Shown: positions 53,236 to 62,552, numbered from the stretch's first letter. The stretch: DNA of 64,000 bases from Roseofilum acuticapitatum BLCC-M154 (GCF_030068475.1 NZ_JAQOSP010000133.1:1-64000), one strand, 5' to 3'. Numbers and translations: made by a program. The notes: generated from the letters alone by a model not told the origin.

Positions 53236-54072
53236 ATGACGTTATATATAGTAGCAACACCCATCGGCAATTTAGAGGATATGACGTTTCGGGCGGTGAA
53301 AGTTTTGCAGTCGGTGGAGATTGTTGCTGCTGAAGATACTCGCCATACGGGTAAGCTGTTGCAACATTTCCAAATTCAGACGCGGCAAATGAGCTGCCAT
53401 GAACATAATCAGCAGCAGCGTATTCCGGAACTGTTGGCACTGATGCAAGAGGGAAAGGCGATCGCCTTAGTCAGTGATGCGGGTATTCCTGGTATTTCCG
53501 ATCCAGGGTATGAATTGATTCAAGCTACATTAGAAGCGGGACTGGATGTGATTCCTATTCCTGGGGCAAATGCGGCTCTAACGGCTCTGTCTGCTTCCGG
53601 GTTGGGGAGCGATCGCTTCTGTTTTGAGGGCTTTTTACCCCCCAAAGGGAAACCCCGTCAACAACGTTTAGAGATGCTCAAAACGGAAACTCGCACGGTT
53701 ATTCTCTATGAAGCGCCCCACCGCTTGCAAGCTACTCTACAAGATTTAAGCAATACTTGTGGAGAAGAGCGAAAAATCACCATTGCTCGCGAATTGACGA
53801 AACTCTACGAACAGTTTTGGCGAGGGACATTAAAGGAAGCGATCCAATATTATCAAGAGCATCACCCCAAAGGAGAGTTTACCCTAGTGTTGGCAGGTGC
53901 AGATCTGGAGAATGTAGCGTTATCTGAAAGTGCCCTGAAAGCCGAGTTAGCTGATTTATTAGAGCAAGGATGGTCGCGATCGCAAGCCAGCCGTCACTTA
54001 GCGCAACTTACCCATCTTCCCAAACGGCAATTGTACCAAATGGCCTTAGAACTGCCGGATGCGATCGATTAA
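53236..54072 (+). CDS. rsmI: 16S rRNA (cytidine-2'-O)-methyltransferase RsmI
   Basis: The enzyme methylates the ribose of C1402 in 16S rRNA with S-adenosylmethionine. The start MTLYIVATPIGNLEDMTFRA and VAAEDTRHTGKLLQHF are typical of the SpoU-unrelated TP-methylase (tetrapyrrole methylase) fold. VSDAGIPGISDPGYEL and IPGANAALTALSASGL follow, and a C-terminal extension with SQASRHLAQLTHLPKRQLYQ is also characteristic. Length is normal. Its stop overlaps the convergent DUF4126 gene by 4 bp. Confidence 0.92.
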   Translation: MTLYIVATPIGNLEDMTFRAVKVLQSVEIVAAEDTRHTGKLLQHFQIQTRQMSCHEHNQQQRIPELLALMQEGKAIALVSDAGIPGISDPGYELIQATLEAGLDVIPIPGANAALTALSASGLGSDRFCFEGFLPPKGKPRQQRLEMLKTETRTVILYEAPHRLQATLQDLSNTCGEERKITIARELTKLYEQFWRGTLKEAIQYYQEHHPKGEFTLVLAGADLENVALSESALKAELADLLEQGWSRSQASRHLAQLTHLPKRQLYQMALELPDAID

Positions 54073-54671
54073 TCAGGATTACTTTTATGACGACGGGGAT
54101 GGCTTCCACTATCGTCGGGTTTTGCCTGCTCTACATACCAGCGATACCACTCCTTAGAGCTACGAATGGCTAACCATAATAACAATAAAGCAATCAGTCC
54201 CCCTTGTTGGGGAGCATCAAAGGCGAATAAGACTAAAAATACACAGAGTAGATCTTGCAGGAAAATGGCCCATAGGGGAATTCCTCGAAGACGATAGAAC
54301 CATCCCGCTTGTACCAGTTGTAGAACAAGGGCTAAGATCCCGCCAACTCCACCAACGATCCAAATCATCCAGGGGGTTTGTTCGAGGGCAGTTTGGGCGA
54401 TCGCCATTCCCATGATCGTTCCCACCACAGGACTAAACACCACCTGGAGCAACTGCTGCACCCGTTGACCCAAAAGTTTCTTAGGTGCAACCAATTCAAA
54501 CAACGACCAACTCACTAACACCGCCAATACAACTTGGGGAGGAATTAAAGATAGAATAGGAACGCGAGACCATAGGGAGTCGCCATGTAATAGACCAATC
54601 ACTAACAGGGGCAGGGCAATTCTGAGGCCAGCCGATGCAGAAGCTGAGAGGGCTGCTAAAAGCTCAACCAT
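54069..54671 (-). CDS. DUF4126 membrane protein
   Basis: The 200-aa protein is mostly hydrophobic with about five membrane helices. It begins LLAALSASASAGLRIALPLL and ends with a basic, His/Lys-rich tail (HPRRHKSNPD). The pattern fits DUF4126. No function is known. It is convergent to rsmI and divergent from the hybrid kinase gene. Confidence 0.78.
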   Translation of the reverse strand: MVELLAALSASASAGLRIALPLLVIGLLHGDSLWSRVPILSLIPPQVVLAVLVSWSLFELVAPKKLLGQRVQQLLQVVFSPVVGTIMGMAIAQTALEQTPWMIWIVGGVGGILALVLQLVQAGWFYRLRGIPLWAIFLQDLLCVFLVLFAFDAPQQGGLIALLLLWLAIRSSKEWYRWYVEQAKPDDSGSHPRRHKSNPD

Positions 54672-54880
54672 AATTTATCCACTTGTACAATCTTTATTAT
54701 GAAGTATCAATGGTGGGACATCCCATATTTGGATCGGAACAGAGACCAACATGATGATCTAGATCGCACCTGGAGTCCCTTCAGATGTTCCTCATCAGTC
54801 AGCACTCCTCCTCTATGTTCAAACTTGCCGATAGGGAACTCCTAAAGTTAGTCTAACAAAAGAGATTGGAGAAATAACCT

Positions 54881-56236
54881 ATGGAGATGGAGACGGCGAA
54901 ACAAGACTTAATCTTAATTGTCGATGATAATCCGACAAATATCAAAGTCCTCTTTAGCTTTTTAAAAGAATCAGGGTTTAAAGTCCTGGTGGCGAAGGAT
55001 GGGGAAAGCACCTTAGAAAAGCTCAAGGAAATTACCCCAGATTTGATCTTATTAGATGTGATGATGCCGGGGATTGATGGGTTTGAGACCTGCCGTCGGA
55101 TTAAAGAGTCTCCCCAAACCCAGGAGATTCCGGTGATTTTCATGACAGCCTTATCGGATACGGTTGATAAGGTCAAAGGGTTGAAGATTGGCGCAGTAGA
55201 CTATATCACTAAGCCCTTTCAACAAGATGAAGTCTTAGCTCGGATGAATATTCATCTTCAGTTACAAAACTTAACCCGTAAATTCAAAATTCAAAATGAA
55301 CAGTTAAAAAGCTTAACAGAAGATCTCGAACAACGGGTAGAAGATCGCACAGCACAATTAAAAGAGTCCCTCAGTCAACTTCAACAAGCTCAAATTCAAC
55401 TGATTCAAAGTGAAAAAATGTCCAGTTTAGGGGAGTTGGTGGCTGGGGTTGCTCATGAAATCAATAATCCAGTGGGATTTATTGCGGGCAATATTAGTAT
55501 GGCGATGGAATATACGGAAGATATTTTTGAGCATTTGAAGTTATATCAAAAACAGTTTACCGATCCAGGAGATGAAATTGCTGAACATGCAGAAGATATT
55601 GAATTAGATTATTTGATGGAAGATTTGCCTAATATGCTCTCTTCTATGGAGTCGGGAATTGAACGAATTCGCAATATTAGTTTATCCCTGCGAAATTTTT
55701 CTCGGTCAGATAGTAATACTTGTACGGATTTGGATATCCATGAAGGATTGGAAAGTACATTAATGATTTTGAGGCATCGTTTAAAGGCGAACGATCAACG
55801 ACCGGAAATTAAGATTAATAAAAATTATGGAGATTTGCCGATTGTAAATTGTTATGCTGGCCCCTTAAATCAGGTGTTTATGAATCTTTTAGCGAATGCT
55901 ATTGATGCCCTGGATGAGGAAAATGAGAAACAACAGAGAAGTTATGATGATTTGAAAGATCATCCCAATGAAATTACCTTAACGACTAAGGCGATCAGTG
56001 GGGGGAAGGTAGAAATTAAGATTGCTGATAATGGCCCAGGAATTCCGGAAGAGACAATTCCGGAAATTTTTAGTCCTTTTGTGACGACGAAACCGGTAGG
56101 AAAAGGGACAGGTTTAGGGTTATCGATTAGTCATTCTATTGTGGTGGAAAAACACCAGGGTTTTCTAGGGTGCAATTCGGAGTTAGGGAAGGGTACAGAG
56201 TTTGTGATTCAAGTGCCGGTTAAACAGGCCGATTAA
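54881..56236 (+). CDS. Response-regulator histidine kinase hybrid
   Basis: The 451-aa cytoplasmic protein has an N-terminal receiver domain with D15/D16, phospho-acceptor D59 and K111. A coiled coil (130-180) follows, then a HisKA H-box with H192 (GVAHEINNPVG) and an ATPase domain (NLLANAIDALDEE, then IADNGPGIPEE, then GTGLGLSISHSI). Receiver-first kinases like this relay signals between histidine kinases. There is no input domain other than the receiver. The urease accessory gene ureF starts 3 bp after its stop. Confidence 0.9.
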   Translation: MEMETAKQDLILIVDDNPTNIKVLFSFLKESGFKVLVAKDGESTLEKLKEITPDLILLDVMMPGIDGFETCRRIKESPQTQEIPVIFMTALSDTVDKVKGLKIGAVDYITKPFQQDEVLARMNIHLQLQNLTRKFKIQNEQLKSLTEDLEQRVEDRTAQLKESLSQLQQAQIQLIQSEKMSSLGELVAGVAHEINNPVGFIAGNISMAMEYTEDIFEHLKLYQKQFTDPGDEIAEHAEDIELDYLMEDLPNMLSSMESGIERIRNISLSLRNFSRSDSNTCTDLDIHEGLESTLMILRHRLKANDQRPEIKINKNYGDLPIVNCYAGPLNQVFMNLLANAIDALDEENEKQQRSYDDLKDHPNEITLTTKAISGGKVEIKIADNGPGIPEETIPEIFSPFVTTKPVGKGTGLGLSISHSIVVEKHQGFLGCNSELGKGTEFVIQVPVKQAD

Positions 56237-56238
56237 TT

Positions 56239-56913
56239 ATGGATGATTTGGTTTTACTGTCCTTATTACAATTGGCTAGTCCTGCTTTACCGGTAGGTGC
56301 TTACAGCTATTCCGAAGGGTTGGAAACTTTAGTAGAAGAGGGAAAAATTAGGGATGAATGGTCTTTAGAGGGTTGGTTAAGGGATGGCTTACGGTTAGGC
56401 TCGATTCGGATTGAAGGGGCGGTTTTGATCCGGGGATGGGAGGCGATGGAAAAATGCGATCGCGAAGCTCTACGCTATTGGAATTATTGGGTTTTGGCGA
56501 TGCGAGAAACGGAAGAGTTGCGGCAACAAACGGTGCAAATGGGGCGATCGCTGGGACTGCTGCTGCAAAGTTTGGAACCAGAGCTTACGCCGGTTTTGCA
56601 GGACTTGGGCAGAGAATGGAGTTATCCCCTAGTGTTTGCGATCGCCGCCCAACATTGGCAGATTCCCCCCACAGAGGCACTGTTAGCCTATCTACAAAGC
56701 TGGATCTCTAACCTGATTACGGCTGGTGTAAAACTGATTCCCCTGGGTCAAACTACGGGCCAAAAACTGCTGTTTCGGCTTCATCCGCACATGGGGGCGA
56801 TCGTTCCTGAAATTCTAGCCCTAGAGGATGATAACCTTTATAGTTGTAACTGGGGCTTTGCTCTCTCCTGCATGGCCCATGAAACCCAATATACTCGACT
56901 GTTTAGAAGCTAA
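56239..56913 (+). CDS. ureF: Urease accessory protein UreF
   Basis: The 224-aa protein helps insert nickel into urease together with UreG and UreD/H. Family marks are LLQLASPALPVGAYSYSEGL at the start, and GVKLIPLGQTTGQKLLFRL with the C-terminal helix. It begins 3 bp after the kinase gene and is followed 15 bp later by ureG, so they form one transcript. Urease subunits are not in the window. Confidence 0.9.
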   Translation: MDDLVLLSLLQLASPALPVGAYSYSEGLETLVEEGKIRDEWSLEGWLRDGLRLGSIRIEGAVLIRGWEAMEKCDREALRYWNYWVLAMRETEELRQQTVQMGRSLGLLLQSLEPELTPVLQDLGREWSYPLVFAIAAQHWQIPPTEALLAYLQSWISNLITAGVKLIPLGQTTGQKLLFRLHPHMGAIVPEILALEDDNLYSCNWGFALSCMAHETQYTRLFRS

Positions 56914-56934
56914 AAGAATGGCTCTGGTTTGCTT

Positions 56935-57528
56935 ATGACTCAATTGCGTGTGGGAGTAGCTGGCCCGGTTGGATCGGGAAAAACGGCTTTAGTGAATTTA
57001 CTGTGTCAGACCCTACGAGACCAGTATCAAATTGCTGTAGTCACTAATGATATCTATACCCAAGAAGATGCCCAGTTTTTGGTGCGATCGGGTGCTTTAT
57101 CTAGCGATCGCATCCTTGGCGTAGAAACGGGAGGCTGTCCCCATACGGCGATTCGAGAAGATGCTTCCATTAATTTAGTGGCGATCGAGCAACTAGAGCA
57201 ACAATTCAATCATTTAGATCTGCTCTTTGTTGAAAGCGGCGGCGATAATTTAGCCGCTACCTTTAGCCCTGAATTAGTCGATATCACCCTTTATGTCATT
57301 GATGTGGCCGCTGGAGATAAAATCCCCCGCAAAGGTGGCCCAGGCATTACCAAATCTGATTTATTAGTGATTAATAAAATCGACCTTGCGCCCTTAGTCG
57401 GAGCAGATCTCCAGGTCATGGAACGGGATGCAAAAAAAATGCGCGGTGACAAACCCTTTATCTTTACCAACCTGAAAAATAATACCGGACTAGCAGAAGT
57501 CATCGAATTTATTGAGTGCTATTTGTAA
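56935..57528 (+). CDS. ureG: Urease accessory GTPase UreG
   Basis: The 197-aa SIMIBI GTPase provides GTP hydrolysis for nickel delivery to urease. Motifs: P-loop [14 protein letters not shown], nickel-site [33 protein letters not shown] and the G4 motif [13 protein letters not shown]. The frame also opens two codons earlier at TTG 56929. The ATG at 56935 is preferred. The gene's last 20 bases overlap the convergent phosphodiester glycosidase gene. Confidence 0.93.
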   Translation: MTQLRVGVAGPVGSGKTALVNLLCQTLRDQYQIAVVTNDIYTQEDAQFLVRSGALSSDRILGVETGGCPHTAIREDASINLVAIEQLEQQFNHLDLLFVESGGDNLAATFSPELVDITLYVIDVAAGDKIPRKGGPGITKSDLLVINKIDLAPLVGADLQVMERDAKKMRGDKPFIFTNLKNNTGLAEVIEFIECYL

Positions 57529-58423
57529 TCCCTATTCCAAATCCTAAATGATTCCCCACTGGTCGCTGACGCAGGGGAATACGAGTATGAATAGGTGCAT
57601 TGAGAACCCTAAGATTAGGATCGGCAACCACCAGAGTCGTCGAGCCACCCCCATCTAAATTTAATGCCCTATCTACCCCCAACTCGACAAACAGCGCTTG
57701 TAATTCTGGTAGAGAAATCCCCTCACTATAAAACCGTTGACGGCCATCGACTACCAGAATAAACACTTGCATTCCCGATGCATCCAACCCGATCGCCGTC
57801 CGAGGATAGGGATCATCATAAAACGTTCCTGAATTTAAGGGAACCGCTTTCCCCTCCCAGATTAAAATCGTGCCTCCAGCAAGTCCCTGTTGAGTGTCTG
57901 GGGGACAAGCATCGCTACCGGGAATGACTGCGTGACCTGAAGAGAGGAAACAGAGAACCGGCCAACCTCCATTGACTGGGGAATATTCGATCTCATTGGC
58001 GATCGCCTGGCCCGAAATTCGCACGCGATCGCCCGATTCAGGATACACTTGCCAAGGGGACTTCACCTCAAACGGATAGAAAAAGCTGCCATTGACCGCT
58101 AACTGTACCCCAAATTCCCGCACAAACTCCGAAGTCGTGCGAGCGCTAATTTCCATACCATCAGCTTGCAGATCTCCCGGAGTAACAAAGGGTTGCATCT
58201 GGGCAATATTGAAGTCAATTTTGACCTGATGAATCACCAAGGGACGAGGAGTTGAGCTAATCAAACGGCGATAAATCACCCCTGGAAATAGCTCCTCGAC
58301 TAAGGGAGTGCGAGCCGGACGTGAGAGTAATAAAATCCCATAAATCCCCCCAGGAATCCCCAATAGTAAACCGACAACAATTAACCCAATTTTCCAAAGT
58401 TTTTTAGAAAACAATTTACCCAT
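57509..58423 (-). CDS. Phosphodiester glycosidase-family protein (NAGPA domain)
   Basis: From the ATG at 58423 this 304-aa protein starts with a membrane anchor or signal ([20 protein letters not shown]). The NAGPA-type domain follows, with [52 protein letters not shown] and a C-terminal [10 protein letters not shown]. The frame reads back to 58504, but those residues come from a dispersed repeat. The family splits phosphodiester-linked sugars, and some bacterial members act on cell-wall glycans; the substrate here is unknown. It overlaps the end of ureG by 20 bp. Confidence 0.83.
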   Translation of the reverse strand: MGKLFSKKLWKIGLIVVGLLLGIPGGIYGILLLSRPARTPLVEELFPGVIYRRLISSTPRPLVIHQVKIDFNIAQMQPFVTPGDLQADGMEISARTTSEFVREFGVQLAVNGSFFYPFEVKSPWQVYPESGDRVRISGQAIANEIEYSPVNGGWPVLCFLSSGHAVIPGSDACPPDTQQGLAGGTILIWEGKAVPLNSGTFYDDPYPRTAIGLDASGMQVFILVVDGRQRFYSEGISLPELQALFVELGVDRALNLDGGGSTTLVVADPNLRVLNAPIHTRIPLRQRPVGNHLGFGIGITNSTQ

Positions 58424-58436
58424 TCCTAGTCCTAAT

Positions 58437-58560
58437 ATCAAGTCCGCTTGTTCATGTCCGCGAAGCGGAAATACCATAATTAAAAATGTAGGGAGTGCGG
58501 GCATCTTGCCCGCTAGTTTAACTCATTTTCATGTCCGCTTGCGGAAACCGGACTTGATAT
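58437..58560. repeat. Composite palindromic dispersed element, copy B
   Basis: The element has terminal tatcaagtccg and cggacttgata arms. It contains tccgcgaagcgga, a taattaaaaat stretch, the hairpin gcgggcatcttgcccgc and tccgcttgcgga, in the same order as the copy at 1-160. Length is about 124 bp. It is inserted upstream of the glycosidase gene and makes an artefactual N-terminal extension there. It has no coding content. Confidence 0.75.
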
Positions 58561-58590
58561 AGCTAGTCTAAATGAGTTGTGCAACAGACA

Positions 58591-58678
58591 ATGCCCTCTC
58601 CCTATATCCCTCTCCCACGGGATTCTTGACTTTTCCCCCTTCTCCTGCGGGAGAAGGGGGCAGGGGGATGAGGGGCAG
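58591..58678. repeat. Double-hairpin dispersed repeat (copy 2)
   Basis: The region is the reverse-complement counterpart of the repeat at 13697-13780, with ccttctcctgcgggagaagg and a ccctctccc region. One of its two hairpins is partly degenerate. It lies 30 bp from the composite element B. Confidence 0.72.
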
Positions 58679-58721
58679 CCATTACATAACTCATTTAGGT
58701 TTGCTATATAACACCCAGCAC

Positions 58722-58751
58722 GATAAAAAACCACAGCTTCAAAAGCTGTGG
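58722..58751 (-). terminator. Terminator after the thrC-MoaD operon
   Basis: The stem ccacagctt/aagctgtgg (58731-58751) is followed on the minus strand by ttttttatcg. It lies about 50 bp after the MoaD/ThiS-like stop codon. This fits a rho-independent terminator. Confidence 0.75.
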
Positions 58752-58799
58752 CTCAATGGAGTTGAGTTCATGCAAATCTGTAATCAGAAAGAAGAAAAC

Positions 58800-59072
58800 C
58801 TAACCGCCAGCAACTGCGGGGACAATACTCACTTCATCCCCATCGCTCAGTTGGGTTTGCGTATTATCTAAGAAGCGAATATCTTCTTCTTTCACATAAA
58901 TATTCAAGAAGCGGCGCACTTTTCCAGACTCATCGCAGATGCGGTTTTTAATCCCTGGGTACTTGGTTTCTAAAGTATCGATGAGTTCGGCAACTGTGAC
59001 GGCTTCTACTTCCACCGTTGCTTCATCATTGGTGTATTTTTGTAGGGGAGTAGGAATTAAAACTTTAACCAT
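58800..59072 (-). CDS. MoaD/ThiS-like sulfur-carrier protein
   Basis: The 90-aa protein has a beta-grasp fold like ubiquitin, with [20 protein letters not shown] and IVPAVAGG at the end. The terminal Gly-Gly is the feature activated by adenylation and thiocarboxylation in MoaD, ThiS and CysO-type carriers. It is 83 bp downstream of thrC on the same strand and shares its terminator. The usual molybdopterin or thiamine genes are not nearby, so its partner enzyme and product are not known. A link to amino-acid or sulfur metabolism is inferred from its neighbour. Confidence 0.85.
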   Translation of the reverse strand: MVKVLIPTPLQKYTNDEATVEVEAVTVAELIDTLETKYPGIKNRICDESGKVRRFLNIYVKEEDIRFLDNTQTQLSDGDEVSIVPAVAGG

Positions 59073-59108
59073 GATTGCAGTATTTTTCTCTCTTTTAGAC
59101 TGAGGGAT

Positions 59109-59130
59109 ACGGGGGAAACTTTTCCCCCGT
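59109..59130. other. Stem-loop between thrC and the MoaD-like gene
   Basis: A perfect 10-bp stem, acgggggaaa/tttcccccgt, lies in the 83-bp gap within the operon. There is no T-tract, so it may stabilise or process the message instead of ending it. Confidence 0.5.
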
Positions 59131-59155
59131 TCCGGATTATAGTGGGACTAAGGGT

Positions 59156-60460
59156 TTAGACCAATACTTGTTGCCATTCTAGGCGATCGAGGGTACGCGC
59201 CCGTTCCATGGCTCTCTCAAAGCTATCCAGGTTCGCGTCAATGGTGAGGGGTTCACCCACATACCCTTGAACCGCTTCTTGAGTTTTCAAGCCATTACCA
59301 GTAATGTAGGCGACGGTGGTTTCATCGGGATCGATTTTACCGGCTTCAACCAGTTTTTTGAGAACCGCAATGGTTGTTCCCCCTGCGGTTTCAGTGAAGA
59401 TACCTTCAGTTTCTGCCAGCAGTTTAATCCCTTGAATCACTTCCGCATCATTAACGGATTCGATATTACCGTTGGTTTTACGGGCTAAATCGAGGGCATA
59501 AACTCCATCAGCAGGATTACCGATGGCGATGGATTTGGCGATGGTGTTGGGTTTGACAGGGGCGATAAAGTCCCGTCCTTCCCGGAATGCGGAGGCGATG
59601 GGAGAGCAACCTTCGGCTTGAGCGCCACTGAAGCGCACCGATTTATCTTCGACTAAGCCGACTTTAATGAATTCTTGGAAGCCTTTGTAAATTTTGGTAT
59701 ACAAGGAGCCGGAAGCTAGGGGGGCGACGACATGATCGGGGAGTTGCCAACCGAGTTGTTCAGCCACTTCATAGCCTAGGGTTTTGGAGCCTTCCGAGTA
59801 GTAGGGACGCAGGTTAATGTTGACGAATCCCCAGCCGTAAGTGTTGGCAACTTCGCTACAGAGGCGATTGACTTGATCGTAGTTGCCTTTGACAGCCATG
59901 AGGGTGGGATTGTAGATCAGGGTTCCCAATACTTTACCGGCTTCGAGGTCGGCGGGAATGAATACGCAACAGTCTAAGCCTGCGTGAGCGGCGATCGCGG
60001 CGGTAGAATTAGCTAAGTTACCCGTACTCGCACAAGATACCGTAGAAAACCCTAATTCCCTTGCTCTCGACAAGGCAACCGATACCACCCGATCCTTAAA
60101 GCTCAGGGTCGGCATATTCACCGCATCATTTTTAATATAAAGATTTTTGAGACCCAACTGCCGCGCCAACCGGTTCGCCTTCAGAAGAGGAGTCATCCCC
60201 GTACCCACATCAATCACGTTATCGCTCAGTAGAGGAAGGAACTGACGATAGCGCCAAATGGAGTTGGGGCCCGCTTCAATAGTTTCACGGGTCACTTGCT
60301 GGCGCAAACGGTCGTAGTTATAACTGACCTCTAAGGGGCCAAAGCATTCTTCACACACATGCTTGGCTTCGAGTTCATAAGTTGTGCCGCACTCTTTACA
60401 GACTAGCTTTTCACAGGCAGCCTGGGAACTCCGGTTTAAGGTTTCGGTGGCAAGGGTCAT
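59156..60460 (-). CDS. thrC: Threonine synthase
   Basis: The PLP enzyme turns O-phosphohomoserine into threonine. The PLP lysine is in PTLSFKDRVVSVA, and CASTGNLANSTAAIAAHAGL and GSLYTKIYKGF match the family. An N-terminal zinc-ribbon-like part (CKECGTTYELEAKHVCEECF) is a known feature of some threonine synthases. The ATG at 60460 (MTLATETL) gives 434 aa; an upstream start at 60529 adds 23 poorly conserved residues. It is co-transcribed with the MoaD-like gene. Confidence 0.9.
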   Translation of the reverse strand: MTLATETLNRSSQAACEKLVCKECGTTYELEAKHVCEECFGPLEVSYNYDRLRQQVTRETIEAGPNSIWRYRQFLPLLSDNVIDVGTGMTPLLKANRLARQLGLKNLYIKNDAVNMPTLSFKDRVVSVALSRARELGFSTVSCASTGNLANSTAAIAAHAGLDCCVFIPADLEAGKVLGTLIYNPTLMAVKGNYDQVNRLCSEVANTYGWGFVNINLRPYYSEGSKTLGYEVAEQLGWQLPDHVVAPLASGSLYTKIYKGFQEFIKVGLVEDKSVRFSGAQAEGCSPIASAFREGRDFIAPVKPNTIAKSIAIGNPADGVYALDLARKTNGNIESVNDAEVIQGIKLLAETEGIFTETAGGTTIAVLKKLVEAGKIDPDETTVAYITGNGLKTQEAVQGYVGEPLTIDANLDSFERAMERARTLDRLEWQQVLV

Positions 60461-60541
60461 AACTTCGTCTTCCTCTCTGTTTAACATGCGATTTGCGATC
60501 CTCGATTTGCATCGTATCACGGGGGTCAAGGCTCGTCAAAC

Positions 60542-60566
60542 AATCCCGACTTTTTTAGTCGGGATT
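60542..60566. other. Palindrome in the thrC-sirB1 divergent gap
   Basis: The arms aatcccgact and agtcgggatt are joined by a short T-rich loop. It lies about 80 bp upstream of thrC and 90 bp upstream of the SirB1-like gene. It could be a leader hairpin of thrC or an operator, but no known regulator motif matches. Confidence 0.5.
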
Positions 60567-60656
60567 AATAAAATCCAGAATTATCAAGCCTTTCAGCCAA
60601 CAGAGGGACGCAAGTGTGCCAAACTAGAAGAAAATGGAAAAAATAAAGTTTAGATT

Positions 60657-61484
60657 ATGGATTTTCCCAGAGCCAGACAACAGTTTTATCAAGAAATACA
60701 GCAGCCAGAAGCCTCCATCTCCCTAGCCAAGGCAGCGCTTTACATTGCGAAAGAAGACTATCCTGAACTCGATCCGGCTGAATCCCTGCAACAACTCGAT
60801 CGCATGGCAGAGGAGATCGAAACCCAGCTCCCCAGTCAGCGCTATCCCCTGCGTGTCATCCAAACCATCAATCATTATCTCTATGAGCAGCTCGGCTTTC
60901 GGGGGAATACAGAAGACTATTACGATCCGCGCAATAGCTTCTTAAATGAAGTCCTCAACCGACGCACCGGTATCCCCATCACCCTTGCTCTCGTCTATTT
61001 AGAGCTTGCCCAACGGTTAGACTTTCCCATGGTGGGGATTGGAATGCCCGGTCATTTTTTGATCCGTCCTGATTTTGAAGATGCCGGAATTTTTGTTGAT
61101 GCTTTTCATCAAGGAGAAGTCCTATTTCCTGAAGACTGTGCCAAACGCCTATCCGAGATTTATAGACAACCGGTTGATTTACAACCCGAATTTCTAGCCC
61201 CTGTCACTCCCCGCCAATTTTTAGCGCGAATGTTGACGAACTTAAAAGTGATCTATCTGCAAAATCATCAAATCGATCAAGCTTTAGCCGCCATTGAGCG
61301 GATTTTGCTCTTATTTCCCCAAGCACCAATGGAATTGCGCGATCGCGGTTTAATCTCCTATGAATTAGGCAACTGGAGTTTAGCCACCCAAGATTTAGAA
61401 GACTATTTGCGCTATCTCCCCCAAGCCCAAGATGGATTAATGATTCGGCAAATTTTAGCCAAAATGGAAGCCGGCCAGGTATAA
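60657..61484 (+). CDS. SirB1-family protein (transglutaminase-like with TPR)
   Basis: The 275-aa protein has an N-terminal transglutaminase-like domain, with INHYLYEQLGFRGNTEDYYD, LNEVLNRRTGIPITLALVYL and VGIGMPGHFLIRP. TPR-like helices are at the end (QIDQALAAIERILLLFPQAP). This matches the SirB1 family, whose biochemical role is unclear. The typical catalytic Cys is replaced by a non-Cys residue in this segment, as usual in SirB1. It is divergent from thrC. Confidence 0.85.
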   Translation: MDFPRARQQFYQEIQQPEASISLAKAALYIAKEDYPELDPAESLQQLDRMAEEIETQLPSQRYPLRVIQTINHYLYEQLGFRGNTEDYYDPRNSFLNEVLNRRTGIPITLALVYLELAQRLDFPMVGIGMPGHFLIRPDFEDAGIFVDAFHQGEVLFPEDCAKRLSEIYRQPVDLQPEFLAPVTPRQFLARMLTNLKVIYLQNHQIDQALAAIERILLLFPQAPMELRDRGLISYELGNWSLATQDLEDYLRYLPQAQDGLMIRQILAKMEAGQV

Positions 61485-61537
61485 TTGAGTATCATTAAGT
61501 ACCCACTCAAAAAACATCCCAAACTACCGATCTGACC

Positions 61538-62266
61538 CTACTTCTTCAACACTCCCGCTTCCCAATTGCCCTCTAACCTCGTGCCATTGGCATAAGTAAA
61601 TACGCCCTGACCCTGTTTCATGCCATTGCGAAAATTGCCCTCATAACGATTTCCACTGGGAAAAATACAAGTGCCAAAGCCATTCAATTGCCCATCCTGA
61701 AACGCTCCACTACACTGAGTTCCATTGGCAAAATTGAGGGAACCGCGACCATCGGGGCGACCATTACGAAAAGCGCCTTGATAGCGATCGCCATTTCCAT
61801 AAACACAAGCCCCTGTTCCATTCAACTGCTGATTCTGAATCGTCCCTTCACAGCGCGTTCGGGTATTCAAAACGATCGCCCCCTGGCCCAAACGCTGGCC
61901 ATTCTGAAACTGTCCTTCATAGCGATATCCTCCGGGAAACGAACAAACCCCATTCCCCTGCAAACGACCATTGCGGAATGTCCCTTGACATTGAACCCCA
62001 TTGCGAAAACGCAGGGTTCCTTGACCCTGAAAGATCCCCTCTACCAGTTGTCCTTGATAGCGAGTGCCACTAGGGAGAGTACAAATCCCTTCACCCGTTA
62101 AAGAGTCATCACTAAAATTCCCTTGACACAGAGAATTAGGGTTAGCTTGTGCAGGGAGGCTAAACCCACCGATAGCAGTCACCGTTATTGCCATCAAGGA
62201 AAGCGCCCATCCCCGATTAAAACCATGATGGCATCCTAGTCTCGGTTGTTCTATCATCCGTTTCAT
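61538..62266 (-). CDS. Secreted MORN-repeat protein
   Basis: The 242-aa protein has a long N-terminal signal region (SLMAITVTAIGGFSLPAQAN). About eight MORN repeats follow, with the YxGxFxNGxxxGxG pattern (YRYEGQFQNGQRLGQGA, RYQGAFRNGRPDGRG, RYEGNFRNGMKQGQGV). Units alternate between Tyr-type and Cys-type (QCQGTF, RCEGTI, QCSGAF). MORN proteins often bind membranes or scaffold. The cysteines could form disulfides in the periplasm. Its function is unknown. Confidence 0.83.
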   Translation of the reverse strand: MKRMIEQPRLGCHHGFNRGWALSLMAITVTAIGGFSLPAQANPNSLCQGNFSDDSLTGEGICTLPSGTRYQGQLVEGIFQGQGTLRFRNGVQCQGTFRNGRLQGNGVCSFPGGYRYEGQFQNGQRLGQGAIVLNTRTRCEGTIQNQQLNGTGACVYGNGDRYQGAFRNGRPDGRGSLNFANGTQCSGAFQDGQLNGFGTCIFPSGNRYEGNFRNGMKQGQGVFTYANGTRLEGNWEAGVLKK

Positions 62267-62290
62267 TGCCCTTTATCCCACGATCTGGTC

Positions 62291-62484
62291 TTAATGTTCA
62301 AACTTCTCTATCATATAGGGTTGAAGTTGATCCGGTTTAATGGGAAAAAATTCCATTAATTGTTGTTCTAAACTTCCCCGATCCCGATCGAGATCCTAGG
62401 GAGTAATGTAGAGCGCTTGGCGCTGGCGATCGGTACTCGATAGTCCGATGCCCAATTTGGGCGATCGCCACCTCATCGAGTTAA
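62291..62484 (-). pseudogene. Coding-like remnant with an in-frame TAG
   Basis: Reading the minus strand from about 62484 to 62291 gives a protein-like sequence. It runs SSTDRQRQALYITP, then TAG at 62396-62398, then DLDRDRGSLEQQLMEFF and PIKPDQLQPYMIEKFEH before a stop. The composition and register on both sides of the TAG look like one protein. It could be a C-terminal gene fragment with a nonsense mutation (CAG to TAG). No family is recognised. Confidence 0.35.
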
Positions 62485-62552
62485 CCCTTGTACACCAAGC
62501 AAGCATCAACCCTTCTGCTGGAGTTCTTGTTAATTCATTCTACCGCAACCCC

